Shown piece by piece: positions 1 through 4,390 of a stretch of 5,458 bases of DNA. The notes below the pieces were generated by a model. The model was not told where the DNA came from, did no database searches, and saw nothing but the letters and a program-made list of their open reading frames with translations. Made by a program: the position numbers and the translations under genes. The stretch comes from an uncultured Leptolyngbya sp. (GTDB taxonomy: Bacteria; Cyanobacteriota; Cyanobacteriia; Phormidesmidales; Phormidesmidaceae): assembly GCA_937899365.1 (NCBI GenBank), contig CALBPH010000386.1, positions 1 to 5,458 on the forward strand. Reading direction: 5' to 3'. Positions within the stretch are counted from its first letter, which is position 1; each line of letters starts with the position of its first letter.

Positions 1-363
1 GGGATGAAAATGCGTGTATCCATTGCTCGGGCGCTGGTTACCAAACCTCGGGTGCTACTGATGGATGAACCCTTTGGGGCCCTAGATGAAATGACCCGCA
101 GCCGATTAAATAGCGATTTACTACATCTGTGGGAGAAAAAACACTGGACGGTCCTGTTTGTTTCCCACTACTTCTATGAAGCCGTGTACCTTTCGTCACG
201 TGTGGTGGTGATGGCGGCGCGCCCCGGGCGGGTCATTGCGGATATTCCCATCGAAGCGGCCTATCCGAGGACAGATTCATTTCGCACATCGTCCCAGTTT
301 AACCACTATTGTCGAGAGATTATGGCGGTGCTGTCGGAGGCAGAGAAGGTCGGTGCGGGTTAA
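1..363 (+). CDS. ABC transporter ATP-binding protein, C-terminal part (5' end outside window)
   Basis: This is the nucleotide-binding subunit of an importer. It hydrolyses ATP on the cytoplasmic face to drive the permease encoded next. The frame is open from base 1, so the gene starts upstream. Numbering from the first visible residue (G1), the window opens on the last glycine of the ABC signature (GMKMRVSIARAL). Walker B with the catalytic glutamate follows (LLMDEP, D22-E23), then the D-loop (GALD, 26-29) and the H-loop histidine (H56). The tail RVVVMAARPGRV is typical of the nitrate/taurine/pyrimidine-precursor ATPase class. Walker A and the Q-loop lie outside the window. The H-loop reads VSHYFYEA, where many relatives have THD or THS after the hydrophobic strand. 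The stop is TAA at 361-363, 97 bases before the permease ATG. The family assignment is firm; the substrate is inferred only from the neighbouring deaminase. Confidence 0.95.
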   Translation, partial: GMKMRVSIARALVTKPRVLLMDEPFGALDEMTRSRLNSDLLHLWEKKHWTVLFVSHYFYEAVYLSSRVVVMAARPGRVIADIPIEAAYPRTDSFRTSSQFNHYCREIMAVLSEAEKVGAG

Positions 364-420
364 AAGAGAAAACAGATAAGAGAATCCATCGTCAAAGAGC
401 GCGAGAGAAAGGGCCAGATA

Positions 421-452
421 AGAGGACCAGGTGAGAGGACCAGGTGAGAGGA
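421..452 (+). repeat. 13-bp tandem repeat (about 2.5 copies) in the ATPase-permease gap
   Basis: The unit AGAGGACCAGGTG occurs exactly at 421-433 and 434-446, and its first six bases recur at 447-452. Each unit carries a Shine-Dalgarno-like AGAGGA, and the two full units end in GTG. Only the third AGAGGA is well spaced (8 bases) from an ATG, at 461. The surrounding gap (364-460) is strongly purine-rich and also holds CAGATAAGAG twice (373-382 and 415-424). The repeat is seen directly; any role in translation or phase variation is inference. Confidence 0.9.
447..452 (+). promoter_or_regulatory. Ribosome binding site that decides the permease start
   Basis: AGAGGA sits 8 bases before the ATG at 461. 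The same frame is open back to a GTG at 431, which would add ten residues (MRGPGERKSR) encoded by the tandem repeat. The AGAGGA before that GTG is only 4 bases away, too close for good initiation. The ATG at 461, followed by a Lys/Arg-rich N-terminus before the first membrane segment, is the better start. Confidence 0.65.
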
Positions 453-460
453 AATCAAGA

Positions 461-1264
461 ATGGCTAAAAAGAGACGATCAACAACATTATGGAACTGGC
501 TAGCGCCTGCCCTCGTTGGGTTTTTGGCTGTGTTGGGTTGGGATATATTTGTTCGGATGACCGACACACCTCCCTATCTGTTGCCCGGTCCAGGGTTAGT
601 ACTTAAAACCCTTATAGAAGACTGGGGAGACCTATTCCCGTCGCTGTTGGTGACCATTCAAATTACGGTGTTTGCATTTTTAGCTGCAGTTGTTTCGGGA
701 TTATTGATTGCGATTTTGTTTGCCCAGAGTAAGTGGATTGAACGGAGCTTTTTTCCCTATGCGGTGATTTTGCAGACAACGCCGATTGTTGCGATCGCAC
801 CCCTAATCATCATCTGGCTGCAAAACAATACATTTATGGCCCTGGTGGTCTGCGCCTGGATTGTGGCCTTTTTTCCCATTGTGTCTAATACCACCCTGGG
901 TCTAAATAGCGCTGACCATAATTTACAAAACCTGTTTGAAATCTATGGCGCATCCCGCTGGCAAACCCTAATTCATCTGCGATTACCCAGTGCCCTGCCC
1001 TATTTCCTCGGCGGGTTACGCATTAGCGGTGGTCTGGCCCTAATCGGCGCAGTAGTGGCCGAATTTGTGGCCGGTACCGGCGGTACCCGCTCCGGTATTG
1101 CCTATCAGATCCTGATTTCCAGCTTTAATTTACAAATCCCCCGCATGTTTGCCGCCTTACTAATGACAACGGTCCTGGGTGTCGTCATTTTTGTGGGTCT
1201 AACGATAGTGTCCGATCGATTGCTGCGACACTGGCATGAGAGTGCCATCAAACGAGAAAACTAA
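461..1264 (+). CDS. ABC transporter permease (SsuC/TauC/NrtB/ThiX class)
   Basis: This is the inner-membrane channel subunit of an ABC importer, 267 residues long, which is normal for the class. A basic N-terminus (MAKKRR) precedes about six hydrophobic segments, roughly residues 14-32, 63-88, 100-120, 125-143, 183-204 and 229-252. The cytoplasmic coupling (EAA) loop is visible at about 157-180 (EIYGASRWQTLIHLRLP, conserved glycine G163), where the ATPase docks. The region LLPGPGLVLKTL near residue 40 matches the usual 'lP.P..v...l' stretch before the transmembrane domain. It lies between the ATPase and the deaminase on the same strand, so co-transcription is likely. The start was chosen from the ribosome binding site at 447-452; a GTG at 431 is the alternative. 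The specificity cannot be read from the permease itself. A pyrimidine-like substrate is inferred from the downstream deaminase. Confidence 0.93.
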   Translation: MAKKRRSTTLWNWLAPALVGFLAVLGWDIFVRMTDTPPYLLPGPGLVLKTLIEDWGDLFPSLLVTIQITVFAFLAAVVSGLLIAILFAQSKWIERSFFPYAVILQTTPIVAIAPLIIIWLQNNTFMALVVCAWIVAFFPIVSNTTLGLNSADHNLQNLFEIYGASRWQTLIHLRLPSALPYFLGGLRISGGLALIGAVVAEFVAGTGGTRSGIAYQILISSFNLQIPRMFAALLMTTVLGVVIFVGLTIVSDRLLRHWHESAIKREN

Positions 1265-1278
1265 TCATAAAGACCACT

Positions 1279-2607
1279 ATGCCTGGATTTATCAATGTGC
1301 CTGATGCCGCGCACTACTGGTTAACAAATGGCCGGGTGCCACTATGCTTGCTGGATATGGATCTAAGCCCGCTGCCGGCGCTGCGGGCATTTCCCCATCA
1401 AGAAGAGCTGGTGGCGGTAGATGTGGAAGTGTGTGACGGTGCGATCGCAACCATTGTCCCCACCGGACAAGCTGCGGTGGGCGATCGCCCGGCGGTTGAT
1501 CTGGGTGAGGGGTTAATCTGGCCCTGTTTTGTCGATATGCACACCCACCTGGACAAGGGCCACATCTGGCCCCGCTGCCCTAACCCCGATGGTACCTTTA
1601 TGGGCGCGTTGGATACGGTGCGAAAGGATCATGGCAACTGGCAGGCCGATGAGCTTTACCATCGCATGGAGTTTGGCCTTAAGTGCAGCTATACCCACGG
1701 CACCCGAGGGATTCGCACCCACCTAGATAGCTTTGGTCCCTTAGGACAAACCAGTTTCAAAGTGTTTGACGAGCTCCGTCGTCAGTGGCGTGACCGACTT
1801 ATCCTCCAAGCGGTCTGTCTAGTGTCCTTAGATTATTTTCTGACCCCTGAAGCAGAACCTCTGGCCCAGCTGGTGGCAGAATTTGGTGGGGTGCTGGGGG
1901 GCGTAGCCTATATGAATGACGATATTGTGCTCCAGCTAGACCAGGTGTTTACCCTGGCCAAACGCTACGGTCTCGATCTAGATTTTCACACCGATGAAAG
2001 CCTCGACCCTGAGGATATAACCCTGCGCTATGTGGCCGAGGCCGCCTTACGTCATGACTTTCAAGGGGCCATTACCTGTGGCCACTGCTGCAGTTTATCG
2101 GTGCAATCCCCCGAGGTGGTTGAGCAAACTCTGACCCTGGTCAAAGCCGCCAATATTGGCATTGTCAGTTTGCCCATGTGTAATCTCTACCTTCAAGATC
2201 GTCAGCCTGAGCACACACCGCGATATCGCGGTGTGACCATACTGCACGAGCTGCATCAGCGGGGTATTCCGGTGGCCCTGGCCAGCGACAACTGCCGCGA
2301 TCCGTTCTATGCCTATGGCGATCACGATGGCTTAGACGTATTTAAACAATCGGTGCGCATTGGCCATCTCGATCGTCCCTTTACCCACTGGCCCCAGAGC
2401 GTCACTAGCCGACCCGCTCAGCTCATGGGGCTAGAAAACCTGGGTGTCTTAAAGCCAGCCGCTCCCGCCGATCTGATTTGCTTTAAAGCCCGCACCCTCA
2501 ATGAGCTAGTGGCAAGGGCTCAGTGCGATCGCATCGTTCTGCGTCAGGGAACTCAAATTGACACCACCCTGCCCGACTACCGTGAGCTAGACCCGTGGGT
2601 GCAGTAA
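1279..2607 (+). CDS. Cytosine deaminase-family amidohydrolase
   Basis: This is a 442-residue metal-dependent TIM-barrel amidohydrolase, expected to be cytosolic and to release ammonia hydrolytically from cytosine or a related heterocycle. Metal and catalytic residues line up with E. coli CodA: H88 and H90 (MHTHLDKGH) with H61/H63; H237 and E240 (DFHTDE) with H214/E217; H269 (CGHCCS) with H246; D337 (ASDNCRDPFY) with D313. The spacings are nearly identical (H237 to H269 is 32, as in CodA). A beta-sandwich N-terminus (residues 1-80) precedes the barrel, and an adenine-deaminase-like C-terminal strand region (PAAPADLICFKA) closes it. The substrate-contacting Q156 and D314 of CodA appear to be S183 and N338, so the true substrate may not be cytosine. 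The start ATG lies 14 bases after the permease stop with only a weak Shine-Dalgarno, which fits translational coupling. The family call is strong and the substrate open, so no codA symbol is given. Confidence 0.9.
   Translation: MPGFINVPDAAHYWLTNGRVPLCLLDMDLSPLPALRAFPHQEELVAVDVEVCDGAIATIVPTGQAAVGDRPAVDLGEGLIWPCFVDMHTHLDKGHIWPRCPNPDGTFMGALDTVRKDHGNWQADELYHRMEFGLKCSYTHGTRGIRTHLDSFGPLGQTSFKVFDELRRQWRDRLILQAVCLVSLDYFLTPEAEPLAQLVAEFGGVLGGVAYMNDDIVLQLDQVFTLAKRYGLDLDFHTDESLDPEDITLRYVAEAALRHDFQGAITCGHCCSLSVQSPEVVEQTLTLVKAANIGIVSLPMCNLYLQDRQPEHTPRYRGVTILHELHQRGIPVALASDNCRDPFYAYGDHDGLDVFKQSVRIGHLDRPFTHWPQSVTSRPAQLMGLENLGVLKPAAPADLICFKARTLNELVARAQCDRIVLRQGTQIDTTLPDYRELDPWVQ
1441..1488. repeat. HIP1 octamers (two of five in the window)
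   Basis: GCGATCGC occurs at 1441-1448 and 1481-1488. Further copies lie at 791-798, 2525-2532 and 5197-5204. This palindrome is greatly over-represented in many cyanobacterial genomes. All five copies here lie inside coding sequence. It is the best sequence-level evidence for the taxonomic assignment. Confidence 0.9.
2214..2235. repeat. Perfect 22-bp palindrome inside the deaminase gene
   Basis: The half-site CACACCGCGAT (2214-2224) is followed immediately by its exact reverse complement (2225-2235), with no spacer. It encodes residues around PRYRGV, a segment that aligns with PKRRGI of E. coli CodA. The DNA symmetry is therefore partly imposed on a conserved protein segment. No function is known from the sequence alone. 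Confidence 0.9.
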
Positions 2608-2608
2608 G

Positions 2609-2635
2609 GGGGCAGCCCCATCGTCTCAATGATGG
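2609..2635. terminator. Possible weak hairpin(s) between convergent genes
   Basis: The 35-base gap between the deaminase stop (2607) and the HEAT-protein stop (2643) holds GGGGC-A-GCCCC (2609-2619). An overlapping CCATC...GATGG hairpin (2618-2622 with 2631-2635) lies beside it. Neither has a convincing U-tract, so this is only a candidate for separating two convergent transcripts. Confidence 0.3.
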
Positions 2636-2642
2636 TCGTCCT

Positions 2643-3326
2643 TTACTCCGTGTCCACCTTAGCGGTCCGGTCTGCCAGACGCTCAAGGGAAATTTTTGCA
2701 GCTTCAGACACCTGAGGATGATTGTCTTTGGCCATATATCGCAGGGCAGACGTTCCCTTCGCACTGGGCAAGTTGCCCAAGGCTTCCGCCAGTCGCTGCC
2801 GGACTAGCCAGTCCTCTGATTGGGCAAAGGCCAGAATTTCATCAACGGCACTCAAGTCTCCAATTTCACCAAATGCGGCAATGGCGGCCTGCTGTAAAAT
2901 CACTTCCGGGCTATTGAGGGCCTGAATCAAAGCATCGTGGGCGCGGGGATCCTTTAGATTGCCTAGGGAGACGGCGGCACTAAAGCGCACTAGCCAGTCG
3001 GTATCTTCATAAAATGACCGAATCAACGGCTCAAATGCGCGGGGGTCTTCCAAATAGCCCAAGGCCCCGGCCGCATCTGCTCGAATGCCATAGTCCGGGT
3101 CAGTCTCTAAAATTTTGACCAATAACGCAAAACTTTCGTCCGTTTGTTTAATGCCCAGGGCAAAAATTGCCATTGAACGGACCTGCTGATTGTCATCATC
3201 CAGCACTAGCTTGATCAGCTCTAGGGCATCGGAGCCAGGGATGTCGCGTAACGCTGCCAACGATAGCTTCTTATCTTTGAGATCGCCGGTTCTGAGTTTT
3301 GTGGCGAGGACGGCGAGATCAATCAT
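2643..3326 (-). CDS. HEAT-repeat protein (phycobilisome lyase / NblB-like group)
   Basis: A 227-residue soluble protein made almost entirely of HEAT-type helical repeats with a period of 31-32 residues. Repeat landmarks are QQVRSMAIFALG (48-58), YGIRADAAGALGYL (79-92), WLVRFSAAVSLGNL (111-124), VILQQAAIAAFGEI (142-155), WLVRQRLAEALGNL (173-186) and PQVSEAAKISLERL (205-218). It has no signal peptide or membrane segment. In cyanobacteria, HEAT proteins of this size include bilin lyase subunits (CpcE/CpcF type) and the phycobilisome degradation factor NblB. The style fits that broad group, but no diagnostic residue separates the members, so no symbol is assigned. Such repeats normally form a curved protein-binding surface. 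The gene converges with the deaminase and is probably monocistronic, with its own TATAAT promoter just upstream. No Shine-Dalgarno is evident before the ATG, whose complement is at 3324-3326. Confidence 0.85.
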   Translation of the reverse strand: MIDLAVLATKLRTGDLKDKKLSLAALRDIPGSDALELIKLVLDDDNQQVRSMAIFALGIKQTDESFALLVKILETDPDYGIRADAAGALGYLEDPRAFEPLIRSFYEDTDWLVRFSAAVSLGNLKDPRAHDALIQALNSPEVILQQAAIAAFGEIGDLSAVDEILAFAQSEDWLVRQRLAEALGNLPSAKGTSALRYMAKDNHPQVSEAAKISLERLADRTAKVDTE

Positions 3327-3354
3327 GACATCGTTAATAGTGTCTTGCTTTAAG

Positions 3355-3384
3355 ATTATAGTCAGAATACCCCTGGGGGTTCAC
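3355..3384 (-). promoter_or_regulatory. Candidate sigma-70-type promoter for the HEAT-repeat gene
   Basis: On the - strand a perfect TATAAT -10 box lies at 3360-3355. A weak -35 (GTGAAC, 3384-3379) lies 18 bases upstream. The spacer holds an inverted repeat, ACCCC-TG-GGGGT (3369-3380 on the + strand), well placed for a regulator to occlude polymerase. The predicted transcript would have a leader of only about 20 bases. The -10 match is seen; promoter activity and operator role are inference. Confidence 0.5.
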
Positions 3385-3450
3385 CCTAACTCCACGCTGA
3401 GAGCCCACCACATTTTAGAGGGCATGGTGAGACGCTAAGGATAAGTTGGG

Positions 3451-3469
3451 CTTCCCGTACTCTTCCCGT
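3451..3469 (+). repeat. Direct repeat CTTCCCGT, two copies 11 bp apart
   Basis: CTTCCCGT occurs at 3451-3458 and 3462-3469. The copies are offset by 11 bases, about one helical turn, so both would face the same side of the DNA. The pair lies in the divergent region between the HEAT gene and the small basic reading frame. Helical phasing is typical of binding sites for dimeric response regulators, but the motif matches no cyanobacterial site I recognise. Confidence 0.45.
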
Positions 3470-3501
3470 GAATCATAGCCTGGCCTATGGCTCTATGGTT
3501 C
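3470..3501 (+). other. Stem-loop in divergent intergenic region
   Basis: GAATCATAG (3470-3478) pairs with CTATGGTTC (3493-3501) over nine base pairs, with one G-U. Inner CC/GG pairing could extend the stem. No U-run follows, so it does not look like an intrinsic terminator. It lies directly after the CTTCCCGT repeat pair and could be an operator dyad or part of a transcript leader. Confidence 0.4.
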
Positions 3502-3556
3502 AAACGTATTGTTAAGGCCCGGAGTGAACAGTGCTACCTGAAAATGTGCGGAATAC

Positions 3557-3636
3557 CGAACTGACTCTTGAAGACATCAGTGTGGGCAGGCCAGATGACA
3601 TTCACTGGCTATTCCCACAGAACTCGTAGTCAGTCG
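3557..3636 (+). promoter_or_regulatory. Nested foldable leader upstream of the small basic ORF
   Basis: An outer stem pairs CG-ACTGACT (3557-3566, with A3559 bulged) with AGTCAGTCG (3628-3636). Inside it, TGTGGG (3581-3586) pairs with CCCACA (3614-3619), and GGCCAG (3589-3594) pairs with CTGGCT (3605-3610, one G-U). TGA/TCA pairing (3596-3598 with 3602-3604) caps the hairpin. The outer stem ends two bases before the Shine-Dalgarno AAAGGA (3639-3644), so folding could influence ribosome access. The complementarities are seen; a cis-regulatory leader is inference. No known cyanobacterial riboswitch was recognised, including the glutamine (glnA) motif. Confidence 0.4.
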
Positions 3637-3653
3637 TTAAAGGACATCCTGTT

Positions 3654-3761
3654 ATGGCTTACCTTTCTAATGCCAAGCGTCAAAAGCGTCGTAACCGCCA
3701 TCGCTACACCCCTGCGCCCGCTGGTAAGCCTAGCCGCACCCGTTCTGGTGGTGCTCGATAA
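3654..3761 (+). CDS. Small highly basic protein, 35 residues
   Basis: This is a 35-codon frame reading MAYLSNAKRQKRRNR, then HRYTPAPAGKPSRTRSGGAR. It carries eleven Lys/Arg residues and no acidic residue, so it is probably a nucleic-acid- or ribosome-binding peptide. AAAGGA at 3639-3644 lies 9 bases before the ATG. The nearest in-frame upstream stop is TAG at 3627-3629, so the N-terminus is well bounded. Arginine codons are mostly CGT/CGC, as in highly expressed genes. A foldable leader precedes it and an intrinsic terminator (3822-3849) follows, making a self-contained transcription unit. The sequence resembles the size and charge of minor ribosomal proteins (bTHX, bS22 classes), but I do not recognise it as either. 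An overlapping longer frame (3568-3807) starts with TTG and lacks a ribosome binding site. Function unknown. Confidence 0.65.
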   Translation: MAYLSNAKRQKRRNRHRYTPAPAGKPSRTRSGGAR

Positions 3762-3774
3762 AATTTCTGTTTTT

Positions 3775-3786
3775 GTTAACGTTAAC
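3775..3786. repeat. GTTAACGTTAAC palindrome
   Basis: A perfect 12-bp palindrome, which is also two tandem GTTAAC hexamers, lies 13 bases after the stop of the small basic frame and before its terminator. It may simply be AT-rich trailer sequence; a binding site is possible but unsupported. Confidence 0.5.
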
Positions 3787-3821
3787 TTGGGGTCAAAGTT
3801 GTTATAGCTAATGATAGGAAT

Positions 3822-3849
3822 AGACCAAACGACTCACTATGGTCTTTTT
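3822..3849 (+). terminator. Intrinsic terminator after the small basic ORF
   Basis: AGACCA (3822-3827) pairs with TGGTCT (3840-3845) around a 12-base loop, and a T-run (3845-3849) overlaps and follows the stem. It sits 60 bases after the 35-codon frame and 37 bases before the Nif11-like gene. It therefore separates the two transcripts. The stem is short, so efficiency may be partial. Confidence 0.6.
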
Positions 3850-3886
3850 GCTAGATTTGTCGAATAACCTACCCTGAGACTACCCT

Positions 3887-4273
3887 ATGACTACTAATAC
3901 TGTTCTGCAATTTATGCGGAAAACGGCTGATAACACCGCGCTACAGCAACAGCTCGAACAGATGCTTGGCTGTGGTGACGGTGATATTAGCTCTAGTGTT
4001 AACCTTGATCCCGAAGAATCCTTAGCCCTGAGCCAGCGCGCGCCAAAAGTCACTGAGTTGGCAGCATCTATGGGCTATCAGTTTTCTAGCGATGAGCTGC
4101 TAACGGTCATTGATGCCTTTAAGCAACATCAAAATGGCACCATCTCTGACGAAGCCTTTGCCCATCTCCTGGGCATTACCTCAGGAGAAAGCGTGCGTCC
4201 AGCGGTGCGCAATAATTTTAAGCGGATTGCCAACTATCTGACTAAAACCTATCTAGGTGTCAAACTGTCTTAG
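3887..4273 (+). CDS. Stand-alone Nif11-like domain protein
   Basis: A 128-residue small soluble protein. Its N-terminal half resembles the Nif11 helical domain: TVLQFMRKTADNTALQQQLEQM (5-26), then VTELAASMGYQFSSDELLTVI (55-75). The second part carries the hallmark 'A...GY.f...EL' pattern. A stretch of about 25 residues (29-53, CGDGDISSSVN and following) separates the two parts, where typical Nif11 domains are nearly continuous. Nif11 domains occur in uncharacterised proteins of cyanobacteria and nitrogen fixers, and as leader regions of RiPP precursors. Here there is no Gly-Gly cleavage site, only one cysteine (C29), and no Cys/Ser/Thr-rich core tail, so a peptide precursor is unlikely. The C-terminus (NNFKRIANYLTKTYLGVK) is a basic amphipathic helix. 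An in-frame TGA at 3875-3877 makes the ATG the first possible start. No strong Shine-Dalgarno is seen. Flanking terminators suggest a monocistronic gene. Confidence 0.8.
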   Translation: MTTNTVLQFMRKTADNTALQQQLEQMLGCGDGDISSSVNLDPEESLALSQRAPKVTELAASMGYQFSSDELLTVIDAFKQHQNGTISDEAFAHLLGITSGESVRPAVRNNFKRIANYLTKTYLGVKLS

Positions 4274-4317
4274 CTTGTCCCTGTGGGAATGATCCGTTTG
4301 AACTGTCAAAACCGATG

Positions 4318-4360
4318 AACCTGGGTTTCTAACCGTAACCATTGGAAACCCAGGTTTTCT
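4318..4360 (+). terminator. Strong intrinsic terminator after the Nif11-like gene
   Basis: AACCTGGGTTTC (4318-4329) is the exact reverse complement of GAAACCCAGGTT (4345-4356). This gives a 12-bp stem with a 15-base loop, followed by TTCTCTT. It lies 45 bases after the Nif11-like stop codon and is the clearest terminator in the window. Confidence 0.85.
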
Positions 4361-4362
4361 CT

Positions 4363-4390
4363 TGATCCCGGTATGACGTGATCCCGGTAT
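4363..4390. repeat. 12-bp direct repeat TGATCCCGGTAT
   Basis: Exact copies lie at 4363-4374 and 4379-4390, a 16-base offset, immediately after the terminator U-rich tail. Their role is unknown. A local tandem duplication or a paired binding site are both possible. Confidence 0.75.

Noticed and set aside
277..567. 96-codon frame on the - strand
   Set aside because: It overlaps the ATPase end and the permease start antisense, has no family features, and its composition follows from the genes on the other strand.
1070..1081. 12-bp palindrome GCCGGTACCGGC in the permease gene
   Set aside because: It arises from codons for a Gly/Thr/Ala-rich segment (VAGTGG). It is short enough to be chance.
1513..1726. 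Overlapping frames on both strands inside the deaminase
   Set aside because: They are shadows of a well-supported enzyme gene, with no ribosome binding sites or recognisable protein features.
2095..2325. - strand frame inside the deaminase
   Set aside because: It is antisense to conserved metal-binding motifs and has no independent support.
2498..2925. Several frames across the deaminase end and HEAT gene
   Set aside because: They are antisense or out-of-frame readings of the HEAT repeats and deaminase tail, with no motifs.
3490..3515. Possible tRNA T-arm (GGTTCAAAC)
   Set aside because: The flanking bases do not form a T-stem and no acceptor, D or anticodon arms fit around it.
2609..3653. 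CRISPR array, transposase or other mobile element
   Set aside because: No regularly spaced repeats, terminal inverted repeats or transposase motifs were found here or elsewhere in the window.
3568..3807. 79-codon + strand frame beginning at TTG
   Set aside because: It overlaps the 35-codon basic frame in another phase, starts inside the structured leader without a Shine-Dalgarno, and has no recognisable features. The 35-codon frame explains the ribosome binding site and codon bias better.
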